Origin: Nitrospirota bacterium
GTDB taxonomy: Bacteria > Nitrospirota > Thermodesulfovibrionia > UBA6902
DNA length: 44,726 bases
Reading direction: 5' to 3'
NCBI GenBank assembly: GCA_016222905.1
Contig: JACRPZ010000042.1
Location: 1 to 44,726, forward strand
In this document: positions 9,455 through 16,637 of the stretch, piece by piece
How the letters are laid out: each line of letters begins with the position of its first letter
Position numbering within the stretch: position 1 is the first letter of the stretch
The notes under the pieces: generated by a model
What the model was told of the DNA's origin: nothing
The model's database searches: none
Seen by the model: the letters and a program-made list of their open reading frames with translations, nothing else
Position numbers and translations under genes: made by a program

Positions 9455-9611
9455 TTGCATTTCGAATCCTTTCATTAGCTTTCCCGAGATTACTCTGAAT
9501 TAAGGCGAGCAGATGCTGACTTATCTCGGTTTCCTCATAAAAGATATTATTCATCTCATTATAGTCTTGCTTTAGATAAAAAAGAAGCGATTCATTATTT
9601 GCAAGATAATG
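9438..9611. repeat. 174-bp direct repeat, copy 1 (partner 12261-12434)
   Basis: This segment matches 12261-12434 with about six mismatches by my reading. It covers the last ~54 codons of the sulfatase-like gene and the first ~8 codons of the following copy. That is much closer than the rest of the paralogues are to each other, so it points to recent recombination or gene conversion. Confidence 0.8.
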
Positions 9612-10339
9612 CATGGTGATAAAATTCTCTTGTAAATAATGAAGCCGTCTTTGCCCATTGGCTGATAAATGGCGTTGTTGGTCTATGATAGTCATAAAGA
9701 GACATTTCGCGTGCTGTTAAGGCATCGTAAGTTACTAATAAAATATTTGGCAGGGGCTTGTCTACTTCTGTAGATTTAGTTGTTTTTTGTGATGCGGCTT
9801 TGTCCGTCTGTCTCCGCAAAGTCTGATAGGATACCAGCAGCACAGAGAGATTACTATAATACTCATTAACCATACGAGAGGAGTCATACGCTCATGGAAC
9901 ATATCAGATTTATTTCGAAGCAGCCATGCAAGAAATATTGCTGTTAAAATTACTGACAGCAAAGCGGCAAGTTTTAATGTAATAGAATGCTGTTCTTTAA
10001 TTATTAGTCCCCAAACCGTTAAAATTAAAAATATACATATACCAAGAAACGCCGACAGGCGTTCTTCTTTACATATCCAACCTTTGCGCAAGCAAAGCCA
10101 GGCAGATATTTTAAGTAGTAGCAGACGAACATTGCTACTAACAATGCAACGATACTCCAGAGAATTGATATTAATGCGACATTCGGCAGAAATTCAAGAA
10201 ATGCTGAATGATATCTATACCCATCCCATCGATACAATACATCGCCCAAAAGGTACAGAGAGAAAACAACAAAAATCACGCGAAACAATTTCCAAAAAGA
10301 ATATAATGCAGCTACAATTACTCTATTATATTCTTTCAT
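9447..10339 (-). pseudogene. Sulfatase-like copy C, decayed: frameshifts and catalytic core deleted
   Basis: Reading leftwards from the ATG at 10339 (AAAGGA six bases before it), the sequence matches copy A in pieces. The first piece is the membrane part, 'LFRVIFVVFSLYLLGDVLYR'. A frame change near 10080 leads to 'MTPLVWL'. Another near 9860 leads to 'PNILLVTYDALTAREMS' and 'TTPFISQWAKTASLF'. The sequence then jumps near 9625 straight to 'HYLANNESL' of the C terminus. About 385 codons holding the nucleophile and most metal ligands are missing. It cannot make an active enzyme. The C-terminal part is nearly identical to that of copy A. Confidence 0.85.
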
Positions 10340-10368
10340 TTCTAATCCTTTCGTTAGCTTTTTTTAGG

Positions 10369-11616
10369 CTATCCTGAATTAGACTTAGAAGCCGTTGACC
10401 CACTTCGGGATTCTGTAGTAAAAAGATTGTCCAACTCGCCGCGGTCCTGCTTTAGGTTAAAAAGAAGAGATTTATTTTCCTTAAGATAATGTATCAACTT
10501 ATAATCGCCATCCCAAACGGCAAATGTCCCCTCCGTAATTTCTTGTAACTTAGGATTTTTCTCGAGGTACATAGATAATGCGGGTTTTAATGTAAGCTCC
10601 TTACCTTTAACCAGTGGTATCAGAGAGCGTCCCTCCATCCATGAAGGCAGGGGGATACCAGCCAATTCCAGAATTGTAGGAGCTATATCAATTTGTTCTA
10701 CCACATCATCAATAATCCTTCCCTGCGTTTGATCAGGTTCCATGATAATAAGAGGTATGTTTGTTAACTGCTCATACAAATGAGGGCCGCCATGACCCCT
10801 GTAACTATGTGCAAAACTGTGCCCGTGATCTGCAGACAGGATGATCACTGTGTTCTTGATATGTCCGCTAAATTCTTTAATGAAATTTTCAAAGGTCTTG
10901 TCACAATATTTAATATATTCATCATACCGCGCTCTTGCAGTATCAAAATCATCCGATAACCATTGGCTCTTTTCTGTCCTCAATTTCTGCGAAGAATCAA
11001 ACATCCCCATGAATGGGTCAGGGGGAAGATACGGGTCATGAGGAGGAAAAACATGAAGCCATGCAAAAAAAGGTTCTGGAGGATTATTCTCAATTATTTC
11101 TAAAAACCTGTTAAAAACCTTTTCCGGGGGATACTCTGTTGATGTGACTTTTATGGGAATACTGCTATAAAATATTTGTCCGAGAAAAGCTGACTGAATT
11201 AAGCCGTTGTAGGTACGATATTTATTACCAAACAACTGGAAAAGCCATCGCGTAGTAACACTTATTACTGATCTCGGTTTCATAAACTCCTCCACCGGAA
11301 TAGCAATATCAAAACTTTTTGAAATGCCCAAAGTTTCAACAGAAAGCAGAGGATTTTGAATCAATGCAATGTTATAGTAGCCGCTATTTTTTAGCAATAG
11401 AGGAAGGTTTTCAGTATCAGCATTTATGCTATAACCATTGGCATTATAAAGGCCGTGAGTCCATACCCTCTTACTCGTCATCAAACTGGAAGTCGTAGGT
11501 ATAGTATAATTGGAACTGGCTTCAGTCATAGTAAATTTTGATGCATTTTTGGCCCATTCAGAAATATAAGGTGTTGTTTCTCTGTAATCTCCATATAAAT
11601 ATCCATATGTGGACAT
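10369..11616 (-). CDS. Sulfatase-like copy B, catalytic half (frameshifted gene)
   Basis: This is the AP-superfamily domain of copy B, 415 residues from the first ATG. The frame is actually open from 11670 and begins 'NTPNIILITFDALTRWNMS', which matches the start of the domain in copy A. The nucleophile motif is 'SSNYTIPTTSSLMTSK', again with Thr at the catalytic position; 'ILSADHGHSFAHS' provides metal ligands. The membrane half is in another frame (11652-12284), separated by a tract of seven A on the coding strand. A second frame change near 10405-10430 replaces the expected C terminus: the alternative frame reads 'GQRLLSLIQDSLKKANERI' and stops at 10326-10328. It is probably a pseudogene unless slippage rescues the first break. 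Confidence 0.75.
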   Translation of the reverse strand: MSTYGYLYGDYRETTPYISEWAKNASKFTMTEASSNYTIPTTSSLMTSKRVWTHGLYNANGYSINADTENLPLLLKNSGYYNIALIQNPLLSVETLGISKSFDIAIPVEEFMKPRSVISVTTRWLFQLFGNKYRTYNGLIQSAFLGQIFYSSIPIKVTSTEYPPEKVFNRFLEIIENNPPEPFFAWLHVFPPHDPYLPPDPFMGMFDSSQKLRTEKSQWLSDDFDTARARYDEYIKYCDKTFENFIKEFSGHIKNTVIILSADHGHSFAHSYRGHGGPHLYEQLTNIPLIIMEPDQTQGRIIDDVVEQIDIAPTILELAGIPLPSWMEGRSLIPLVKGKELTLKPALSMYLEKNPKLQEITEGTFAVWDGDYKLIHYLKENKSLLFNLKQDRGELDNLFTTESRSGSTASKSNSG

Positions 11617-11651
11617 GTTCCATCTTGTCAGAGCATCAAAAGTGATTAAAA

Positions 11652-12284
11652 TTATATTAGGTGTGTTTTTTTATCAGAAGAAGACTGATTAATTTCGGAT
11701 AATGTTGCATTATTTTTCTTTTCCCAAACTTGATAAGCAACTATTTTATACGAAACCAATGCTACTGAGAATACCGCAAATGCTCCAAAAAGCCACACCA
11801 ACGGTGTAATTCGCTCCTGCATTATGTTTATATATGATATAGCTCTATTACGAAATATTATTGCAAACAACATTGATAAAATAGGAATCCCCGCAATAAC
11901 AACAGGTTGCATTTGTTCTGAGAGTAAAATATATTTAAATATGAGCAACCTGCTGTTCCACGGAAATCCCAATATAAATAAAATGCCGATAAACATCATT
12001 ACATTCTCAATCCTGATTTTCCATCCCATCTTAAGGCTGCACCATTCGATCCCCTTGAATGAAAGATATATAAATATCGCTAATATTGCCGTCAAGATGC
12101 TCCATAAAATTAATACAAGTGAAATGCCTGCAAGGAAATCAGAAAATAATCCATAATATCTAAATCCATCCCAACTATAAAACACAATACCAATAACATA
12201 AAGAAAGAAAAAAACAAAAATCATCCGAAATATTCCCCAATAAGGCGAAAAAACTGATACAGTTAATACGTTATTTTCTTGCAT
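11652..12284 (-). CDS. Sulfatase-like copy B, membrane half (frameshifted gene)
   Basis: These 210 residues make up the N-terminal membrane module of copy B, with about five hydrophobic segments. They are colinear with residues 1-200 of copy A ('RMIFVFFFLYVIGIVFYSWD', 'MQERITPLVWLFGAFAVFSV'). The reading ends shortly after a seven-A tract (11666-11672). One extra A would join it to the catalytic half at 'DKKNTPNIILITFDAL'. I chose the ATG at 12284 because AAAGGA lies six bases before it; an ATG 15 bases upstream has none. The start overlaps the end of copy A by 14 nt. Confidence 0.75.
   Translation of the reverse strand: MQENNVLTVSVFSPYWGIFRMIFVFFFLYVIGIVFYSWDGFRYYGLFSDFLAGISLVLILWSILTAILAIFIYLSFKGIEWCSLKMGWKIRIENVMMFIGILFILGFPWNSRLLIFKYILLSEQMQPVVIAGIPILSMLFAIIFRNRAISYINIMQERITPLVWLFGAFAVFSVALVSYKIVAYQVWEKKNNATLSEINQSSSDKKTHLI
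11666..11672 (-). other. Seven-A slippage tract at the break of copy B
   Basis: On the coding strand the sequence is GAT followed by seven A and then CACACC. With seven A the membrane half runs on to a nearby stop. With eight A, or a -1 shift, it continues into the catalytic half. The tract lies exactly at the domain boundary of copy B. Confidence 0.7.
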
Positions 12285-12434
12285 CTCGAATCCTTTCATT
12301 AGCTTTCTCGAGATTACTCTGAATTAAGGCGAGCAGATGCTGACTTATCTCGGTTTCCTCATAAAAGATATTATTCATCTCATTATAGTCTTGCTTTAGA
12401 TTAAAAAGAAGAGATTCGTTATTTGCAAGATAAT
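12261..12434. repeat. 174-bp direct repeat, copy 2 (partner 9438-9611)
   Basis: This is the partner of the segment at 9438-9611, offset by 2823 bp. It spans the end of copy A and the start of copy B. Recombination between the two repeats would delete copy B and most of copy C. Confidence 0.8.
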
Positions 12435-14280
12435 GTATCAGCTTATAATCGCCTTCCCATACAGCAATACTCCCTCTATTAATCTGGCGCCCACGGCTCG
12501 GATTTTCCTCAAAATTCATTGAAAAAGCCGGCTTTGACTGAAGCTCTTCCCCGCGCATAAGCGGCACTAATGAACGGCCTTCCATCCATGACGGTACCGG
12601 AATAACAGCCAAATCCAAAATTGTTGCCGGGATGTCAATCTGCTCAACGATACCACTGACAACCTGTCCGGTATTCTGAGCAGGCTCCTTAATAATAAGT
12701 GGCACATGCGTTACGTGTTCATAAAGGAATGGGCCTCCATGAGTGAAATAACCATGTTCAAAACTATCTCCATGATCTGCAGATAATATAACTACGGTAT
12801 TCTTTATTCTTCTCTTTTCTAATTCCAGAATAAAATCTTCATATTTCTTATCAATATACGCAATAAATTCATCATAATAATCCCTCGCCATGTTAACTGA
12901 CGGCTGCATTTCTTTGGAAAAACTTCGGTACTGAAAAAGATATTTATATGATTCTTGCACCAACTTCTCCTGACTCTTATAACTTCTCATATCCGAAGAT
13001 GGATTAAACTTACCCTTAAAAGGCTCAGGAGGCAGATAAGGATCATGAGGCGGAAACACATGAATCCAGGCAAAAAAAGGTTCTTGAATATTATTGTCCA
13101 TAATTTCCAATAATTTATTAAATGCCTTTTCCGGTGGAACTTCCGTTTGATTGACATTTCTTGAGATCAGATTAATAAATTTGCCGAAGATAAAATCATT
13201 CTTCAGAATCCAGTTATGCAGTCTGATCTTTTCACTAAATACCCGGAAAAGCATGGCATCAATAATGCCGAATTTCCAACCGAATAAAGAAGCAGCCATG
13301 CTGAACTCGGTTGCCGGCGGGGCTATATCAAAGCTATCGGCCATACCCAATACTTTGACTGATGCAAAAGGGTTTACTACAAGAGCTATATTTAAGTAGC
13401 CGTAATCCTTTAATACGGAAGGAAGACTTTCAACATCGTTTCTCACCGGCTTTGTGCCTTCAATATGATAAGTCTGATGTGTCCAGACTCTCTTGCCGGT
13501 CATGAGGCTGGCCACTGACGGGGTAGTAAAATTACTCGATGCCTCAACTTTTGAGAATACTGTAGCATTTTCTGACCACCTTCTGATAAACGGCGTTGTT
13601 TCCCTGTGATAGCCATACGCTGACATTTCCCTTGCCGTAAGTGCATCAAAAGTAACCAGGATAATATTTGGTCTATTCACATCCGCTACAGTAGTCCCTC
13701 TAACAACTTTATCGTCACTTTTTTTAAACCATTTATGATATGAGACGAACGGGACAGAGAATATTATCAATACTCCGAACAACCATACCAGAGGAGTAAT
13801 GCGCTCTTGCATAACGACCGTCCACTGCCCTGCCCTGTTACGTAAAAGATATGTAACAAATATTGACATAAGGGCTACAAAAAAAAAGATTGCGGACTTT
13901 ACTTGAATCGAAGTTCGAACGTAAGGCCAAATAATTTTTTTCCCTTCCCATGAAAGAGCGCTAAAGAGAATAAATAACACGGAGCATAAAACTAAATGCT
14001 CGAAACTAATCTTCCAGCCAAAGAATCTGCTCATGCGTTGAAATAACTGAAAGAAGAACCACACTACGATAGAAGACAAGAAAGCTATTGAACTCCATAG
14101 TATTGAGGCAAGAGCAACGGCCGGCAGGAACTCTGAAAATGATGCGTAATAACTAAATCCGTCCCAGCGATAGAATGCATCACCTAACAGATAAAGACAG
14201 AATATTACAAAAACAAGACGGAAAATTTGCCGGAAACTTACTCTGGCAATATTTATCTCATTTAATAGAAGCAATCTCAT
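12271..14280 (-). CDS. Membrane-anchored sulfatase-like protein, intact copy A
   Basis: This 669-residue protein has about five transmembrane segments within residues 15-185 and an AP-superfamily domain from about 203. Asp212 in 'NIILVTFDALTARE' is the first metal ligand. Thr252 in 'SSNFTTPSVASLMTGK' is the predicted nucleophile, with Thr where formylglycine sulfatases have Cys/Ser. 'PFFAWIHVFPPHDPYLPP' and 'ILSADHGDSFEHG' supply more active-site residues. The architecture resembles LtaS/EptA phosphotransferases, so transfer or removal of a phospho-group on an exported glycan or lipid is my inference. It follows the SxtJ-like gene by 88 bp on the same strand. The gene is the parent-like member of a decaying tandem family to its left. 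I see no clear ribosome binding site. Confidence 0.85.
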   Translation of the reverse strand: MRLLLLNEINIARVSFRQIFRLVFVIFCLYLLGDAFYRWDGFSYYASFSEFLPAVALASILWSSIAFLSSIVVWFFFQLFQRMSRFFGWKISFEHLVLCSVLFILFSALSWEGKKIIWPYVRTSIQVKSAIFFFVALMSIFVTYLLRNRAGQWTVVMQERITPLVWLFGVLIIFSVPFVSYHKWFKKSDDKVVRGTTVADVNRPNIILVTFDALTAREMSAYGYHRETTPFIRRWSENATVFSKVEASSNFTTPSVASLMTGKRVWTHQTYHIEGTKPVRNDVESLPSVLKDYGYLNIALVVNPFASVKVLGMADSFDIAPPATEFSMAASLFGWKFGIIDAMLFRVFSEKIRLHNWILKNDFIFGKFINLISRNVNQTEVPPEKAFNKLLEIMDNNIQEPFFAWIHVFPPHDPYLPPEPFKGKFNPSSDMRSYKSQEKLVQESYKYLFQYRSFSKEMQPSVNMARDYYDEFIAYIDKKYEDFILELEKRRIKNTVVILSADHGDSFEHGYFTHGGPFLYEHVTHVPLIIKEPAQNTGQVVSGIVEQIDIPATILDLAVIPVPSWMEGRSLVPLMRGEELQSKPAFSMNFEENPSRGRQINRGSIAVWEGDYKLIHYLANNESLLFNLKQDYNEMNNIFYEETEISQHLLALIQSNLEKANERIRDARK

Positions 14281-14368
14281 TCACGTTTAATTACTATTTT
14301 TGTCGGCACGTGCTGCAAATCTCTGATGCGATTAGGACTGAAATTATACTTCTGTCCTTATTTTAACT

Positions 14369-14785
14369 TCAGAACTGCTTCTCATAATCGCTTTTATTAG
14401 ATATTTTTGGTTCTCTTTTGATCCAGTAACTGTTAATTGACGGATCAATTTTCAGGTCAAGAAATTGTTTGCCAAGAAGCCTTGAAATCCCACCGATAGC
14501 CGTCAAAACAAGATAAAACAATATCCCCAATATTATTCTTGTCATTATCCAGCCCATAATGACTGCCAGCGTCATCCATGCTTTCTGAAGAGGCTTCAGC
14601 ACAGAGGGCAGGATTAAACCAAGCAATATAAAAGCCGAAGCAATAATAGCAAATATAGTAAAAGTGTCTTTCCCTTTCCACCAAAGCAGTCCAGCTAATA
14701 AACCAAGTGCAACGCCGATTATCAATCCAAAGTTTCTCAGATCCTTCTTTTCGCTTTTGATGTTTTTGATTTCTTCTAAGAGCAC
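14369..14785 (-). CDS. SxtJ family membrane protein
   Basis: This 138-residue membrane protein has four hydrophobic segments, for example 'LIIGVALGLLAGLLWW' and 'ILGILFYLVLTAIGGI', and a basic soluble tail. It matches my memory of the SxtJ family, named from the saxitoxin cluster but widespread beside carbamoyltransferases in polysaccharide loci. It starts 9 bp after the stop of the carbamoyltransferase, which supports a shared operon and function. There is no enzymatic motif; a scaffold or export role is a guess. Nothing else here suggests saxitoxin synthesis. Confidence 0.75.
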   Translation of the reverse strand: MLLEEIKNIKSEKKDLRNFGLIIGVALGLLAGLLWWKGKDTFTIFAIIASAFILLGLILPSVLKPLQKAWMTLAVIMGWIMTRIILGILFYLVLTAIGGISRLLGKQFLDLKIDPSINSYWIKREPKISNKSDYEKQF

Positions 14786-14794
14786 TAAGTTCTC

Positions 14795-16612
14795 CTAATC
14801 CAGTTCAAATTCTTTCTGCCAATCACTATCTTTTTCAAGGGCCTTCTGGTCTCTTTTGTCAAGGAGGCAGTTCTCCATTATCAGATAATCCATATTCGTA
14901 CGCATAAAACATAAATAGGCATCTTCAGGAGTGCATACAATGGGTTCACCCCTCACATTAAAAGAAGTATTGATGACAACCGGACAGCCGTACTTTTCGT
15001 CAAATTTTTTCATCATTTCATAGTATCTTTTATTATATTCTCCGTCTACGGTCTGTATCCTTGCAGAATAGTCAACATGCGTAATTGCAGGGATATCGGA
15101 ACGTTTAACATGCAGCTTGTCCAGGCCAAAAAGATTTTGCTCATCTTCAGTCATCTCTCTGCATATCTCTTTTCTGACCGGCGCAACAAGCAGCATATAT
15201 GGACTTTCTCCATCTATCTCGAAAAAATCTGACACCCTTTCCCGAATAACTGACGGCGCAAACGGCCTGAAACTCTCGCGAAATTTGATTTTTAAATTCA
15301 TGGTTTCCTGCATTTTGAGAGATCTGGCGTCACCAATGATGGACCTTCCGCCTAATGCGCGGGGACCAAATTCCATTCTGCCCTGAAACCATCCGATAAC
15401 TTTCTCATCAGCGATTAAGTCAGCAATTCTTTCGGGCAGTTCATGATCGCTCAATTCTGAATAGGGAATATTATTTTTCTTGAGATAATCCGCAATGTAT
15501 CCGTTATCGTATTTTGGTCCCAAATATGAGCCCTGCTGAACATCCCTCTTATTATCAGCGCTTCTTTCATTGCCTAAATACTTGTGCCATGCAAATAACG
15601 CAGCGCCTAACGCAGCGCCAGCGTCTCCTGCCGCAGGCTGTATCCATATATCATCAAAAATGCCCTCCCGCAATAACTTGCCGTTTGCCACGCAATTCAG
15701 TGATACGCCGCCCGCCATGCATAAGTATTTCTGCCCCGTCTCTTTTCGAATGTGCCTTGCCATTCTCAAAACCGCTTCCTCAGTAACTTCCTGAACAGAG
15801 CGAGCTATGTCCATCTCCCGTTGAGTCAGTTTTGATTCGGGCTTTCGCGGCGGCCCGTCAAAGAGTTTATTCAACTTGCTATTTGTCATTGTCAGGCCAG
15901 CACAATAATCGAAGTAATCCATGTTCATTTTGAATGACCCGTCTTCTTTCAGATCAATTAATTCTCTTAAAATAATATCTTTGTATTTTGGCGCGCCATA
16001 CGGCGCGAGCCCCATGACTTTGTATTCCCCTGAGTTAACTTTAAATCCGGTAAAGTAGGTGAATGCTGAATATAGCAGGCCTAATGAGTGAGGAAATTTT
16101 ATTTCAGCCATTATGTCAATGTTACTGCCTGTGCCGACTCCATAACTGGCAGTTGTCCACTCGCCCACTCCGTCCATGGTTACAAATGCTGCCTCCTGAA
16201 ACGGTGAGGGATAAAATGCGGAAGCGGCATGCGATTCATGATGCTCAGGAAAAACTATTATCCCTTCATACCCAAGCTCTTTCTTTATTACCTCTTTCAT
16301 CCAGATTTTTTTCTTTATCCAGAGCGGTAATGCCTTGATGAATGACTTAATGCCAAACGGGGCATATGACAGATAAGTTTCCAGAATCCTCTCAAACGTC
16401 AAAAAAGGCTTGTCATAATACGCAACGTAGTCCAAGTCCTTGACCGTTATATTGCTGTCTTTCAAACAGAATTCAACAGCATTCTTTGGAAACGCAGAAT
16501 CGTGTTTCTTCCTTGTGAAACGTTCTTCCTGAGCAGCAGATATAATCTTGCCGTCCCGCACGAGACAGGCGGCGCTGTCATGATAGAATGCCGATATACC
16601 AAGAATATTCAT
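14795..16612 (-). CDS. Carbamoyltransferase (NodU/CmcH/TobZ family)
   Basis: This 605-residue enzyme transfers a carbamoyl group from carbamoyl phosphate, through carbamoyl-AMP, to a hydroxyl of a sugar or other small molecule. The N-terminal Kae1-like domain opens with 'MNILGISAFYHDSAACLVRD' and contains 'FPEHHESHAASAFYPSPF', the metal-binding histidine region. 'LCMAGGVSLNCVANGKLL' and 'GWFQGRMEFGPRALGGRSII' follow. The C-terminal domain ends with 'VINTSFNVRGEPIVCTPEDA'. Length and all main motifs are intact. It sits between the COG3379-like phosphatase gene (25-bp gap) and the SxtJ gene (9 bp). Carbamoylation of a surface glycan is likely from context. Confidence 0.92.
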   Translation of the reverse strand: MNILGISAFYHDSAACLVRDGKIISAAQEERFTRKKHDSAFPKNAVEFCLKDSNITVKDLDYVAYYDKPFLTFERILETYLSYAPFGIKSFIKALPLWIKKKIWMKEVIKKELGYEGIIVFPEHHESHAASAFYPSPFQEAAFVTMDGVGEWTTASYGVGTGSNIDIMAEIKFPHSLGLLYSAFTYFTGFKVNSGEYKVMGLAPYGAPKYKDIILRELIDLKEDGSFKMNMDYFDYCAGLTMTNSKLNKLFDGPPRKPESKLTQREMDIARSVQEVTEEAVLRMARHIRKETGQKYLCMAGGVSLNCVANGKLLREGIFDDIWIQPAAGDAGAALGAALFAWHKYLGNERSADNKRDVQQGSYLGPKYDNGYIADYLKKNNIPYSELSDHELPERIADLIADEKVIGWFQGRMEFGPRALGGRSIIGDARSLKMQETMNLKIKFRESFRPFAPSVIRERVSDFFEIDGESPYMLLVAPVRKEICREMTEDEQNLFGLDKLHVKRSDIPAITHVDYSARIQTVDGEYNKRYYEMMKKFDEKYGCPVVINTSFNVRGEPIVCTPEDAYLCFMRTNMDYLIMENCLLDKRDQKALEKDSDWQKEFELD

Positions 16613-16637
16613 AATGTTATAGTATATAGTATTTTAT

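Noticed and set aside
10084-10377. 97-codon plus-strand reading over copy C
   Set aside because: The minus strand here matches the membrane module of copies A and B; the plus-strand frame has no independent support.
14369-16612. Saxitoxin-type biosynthesis suggested by SxtJ and the carbamoyltransferase
   Set aside because: No polyketide synthase, amidinotransferase or other sxt-type gene is present; these two families are common in surface polysaccharide loci.
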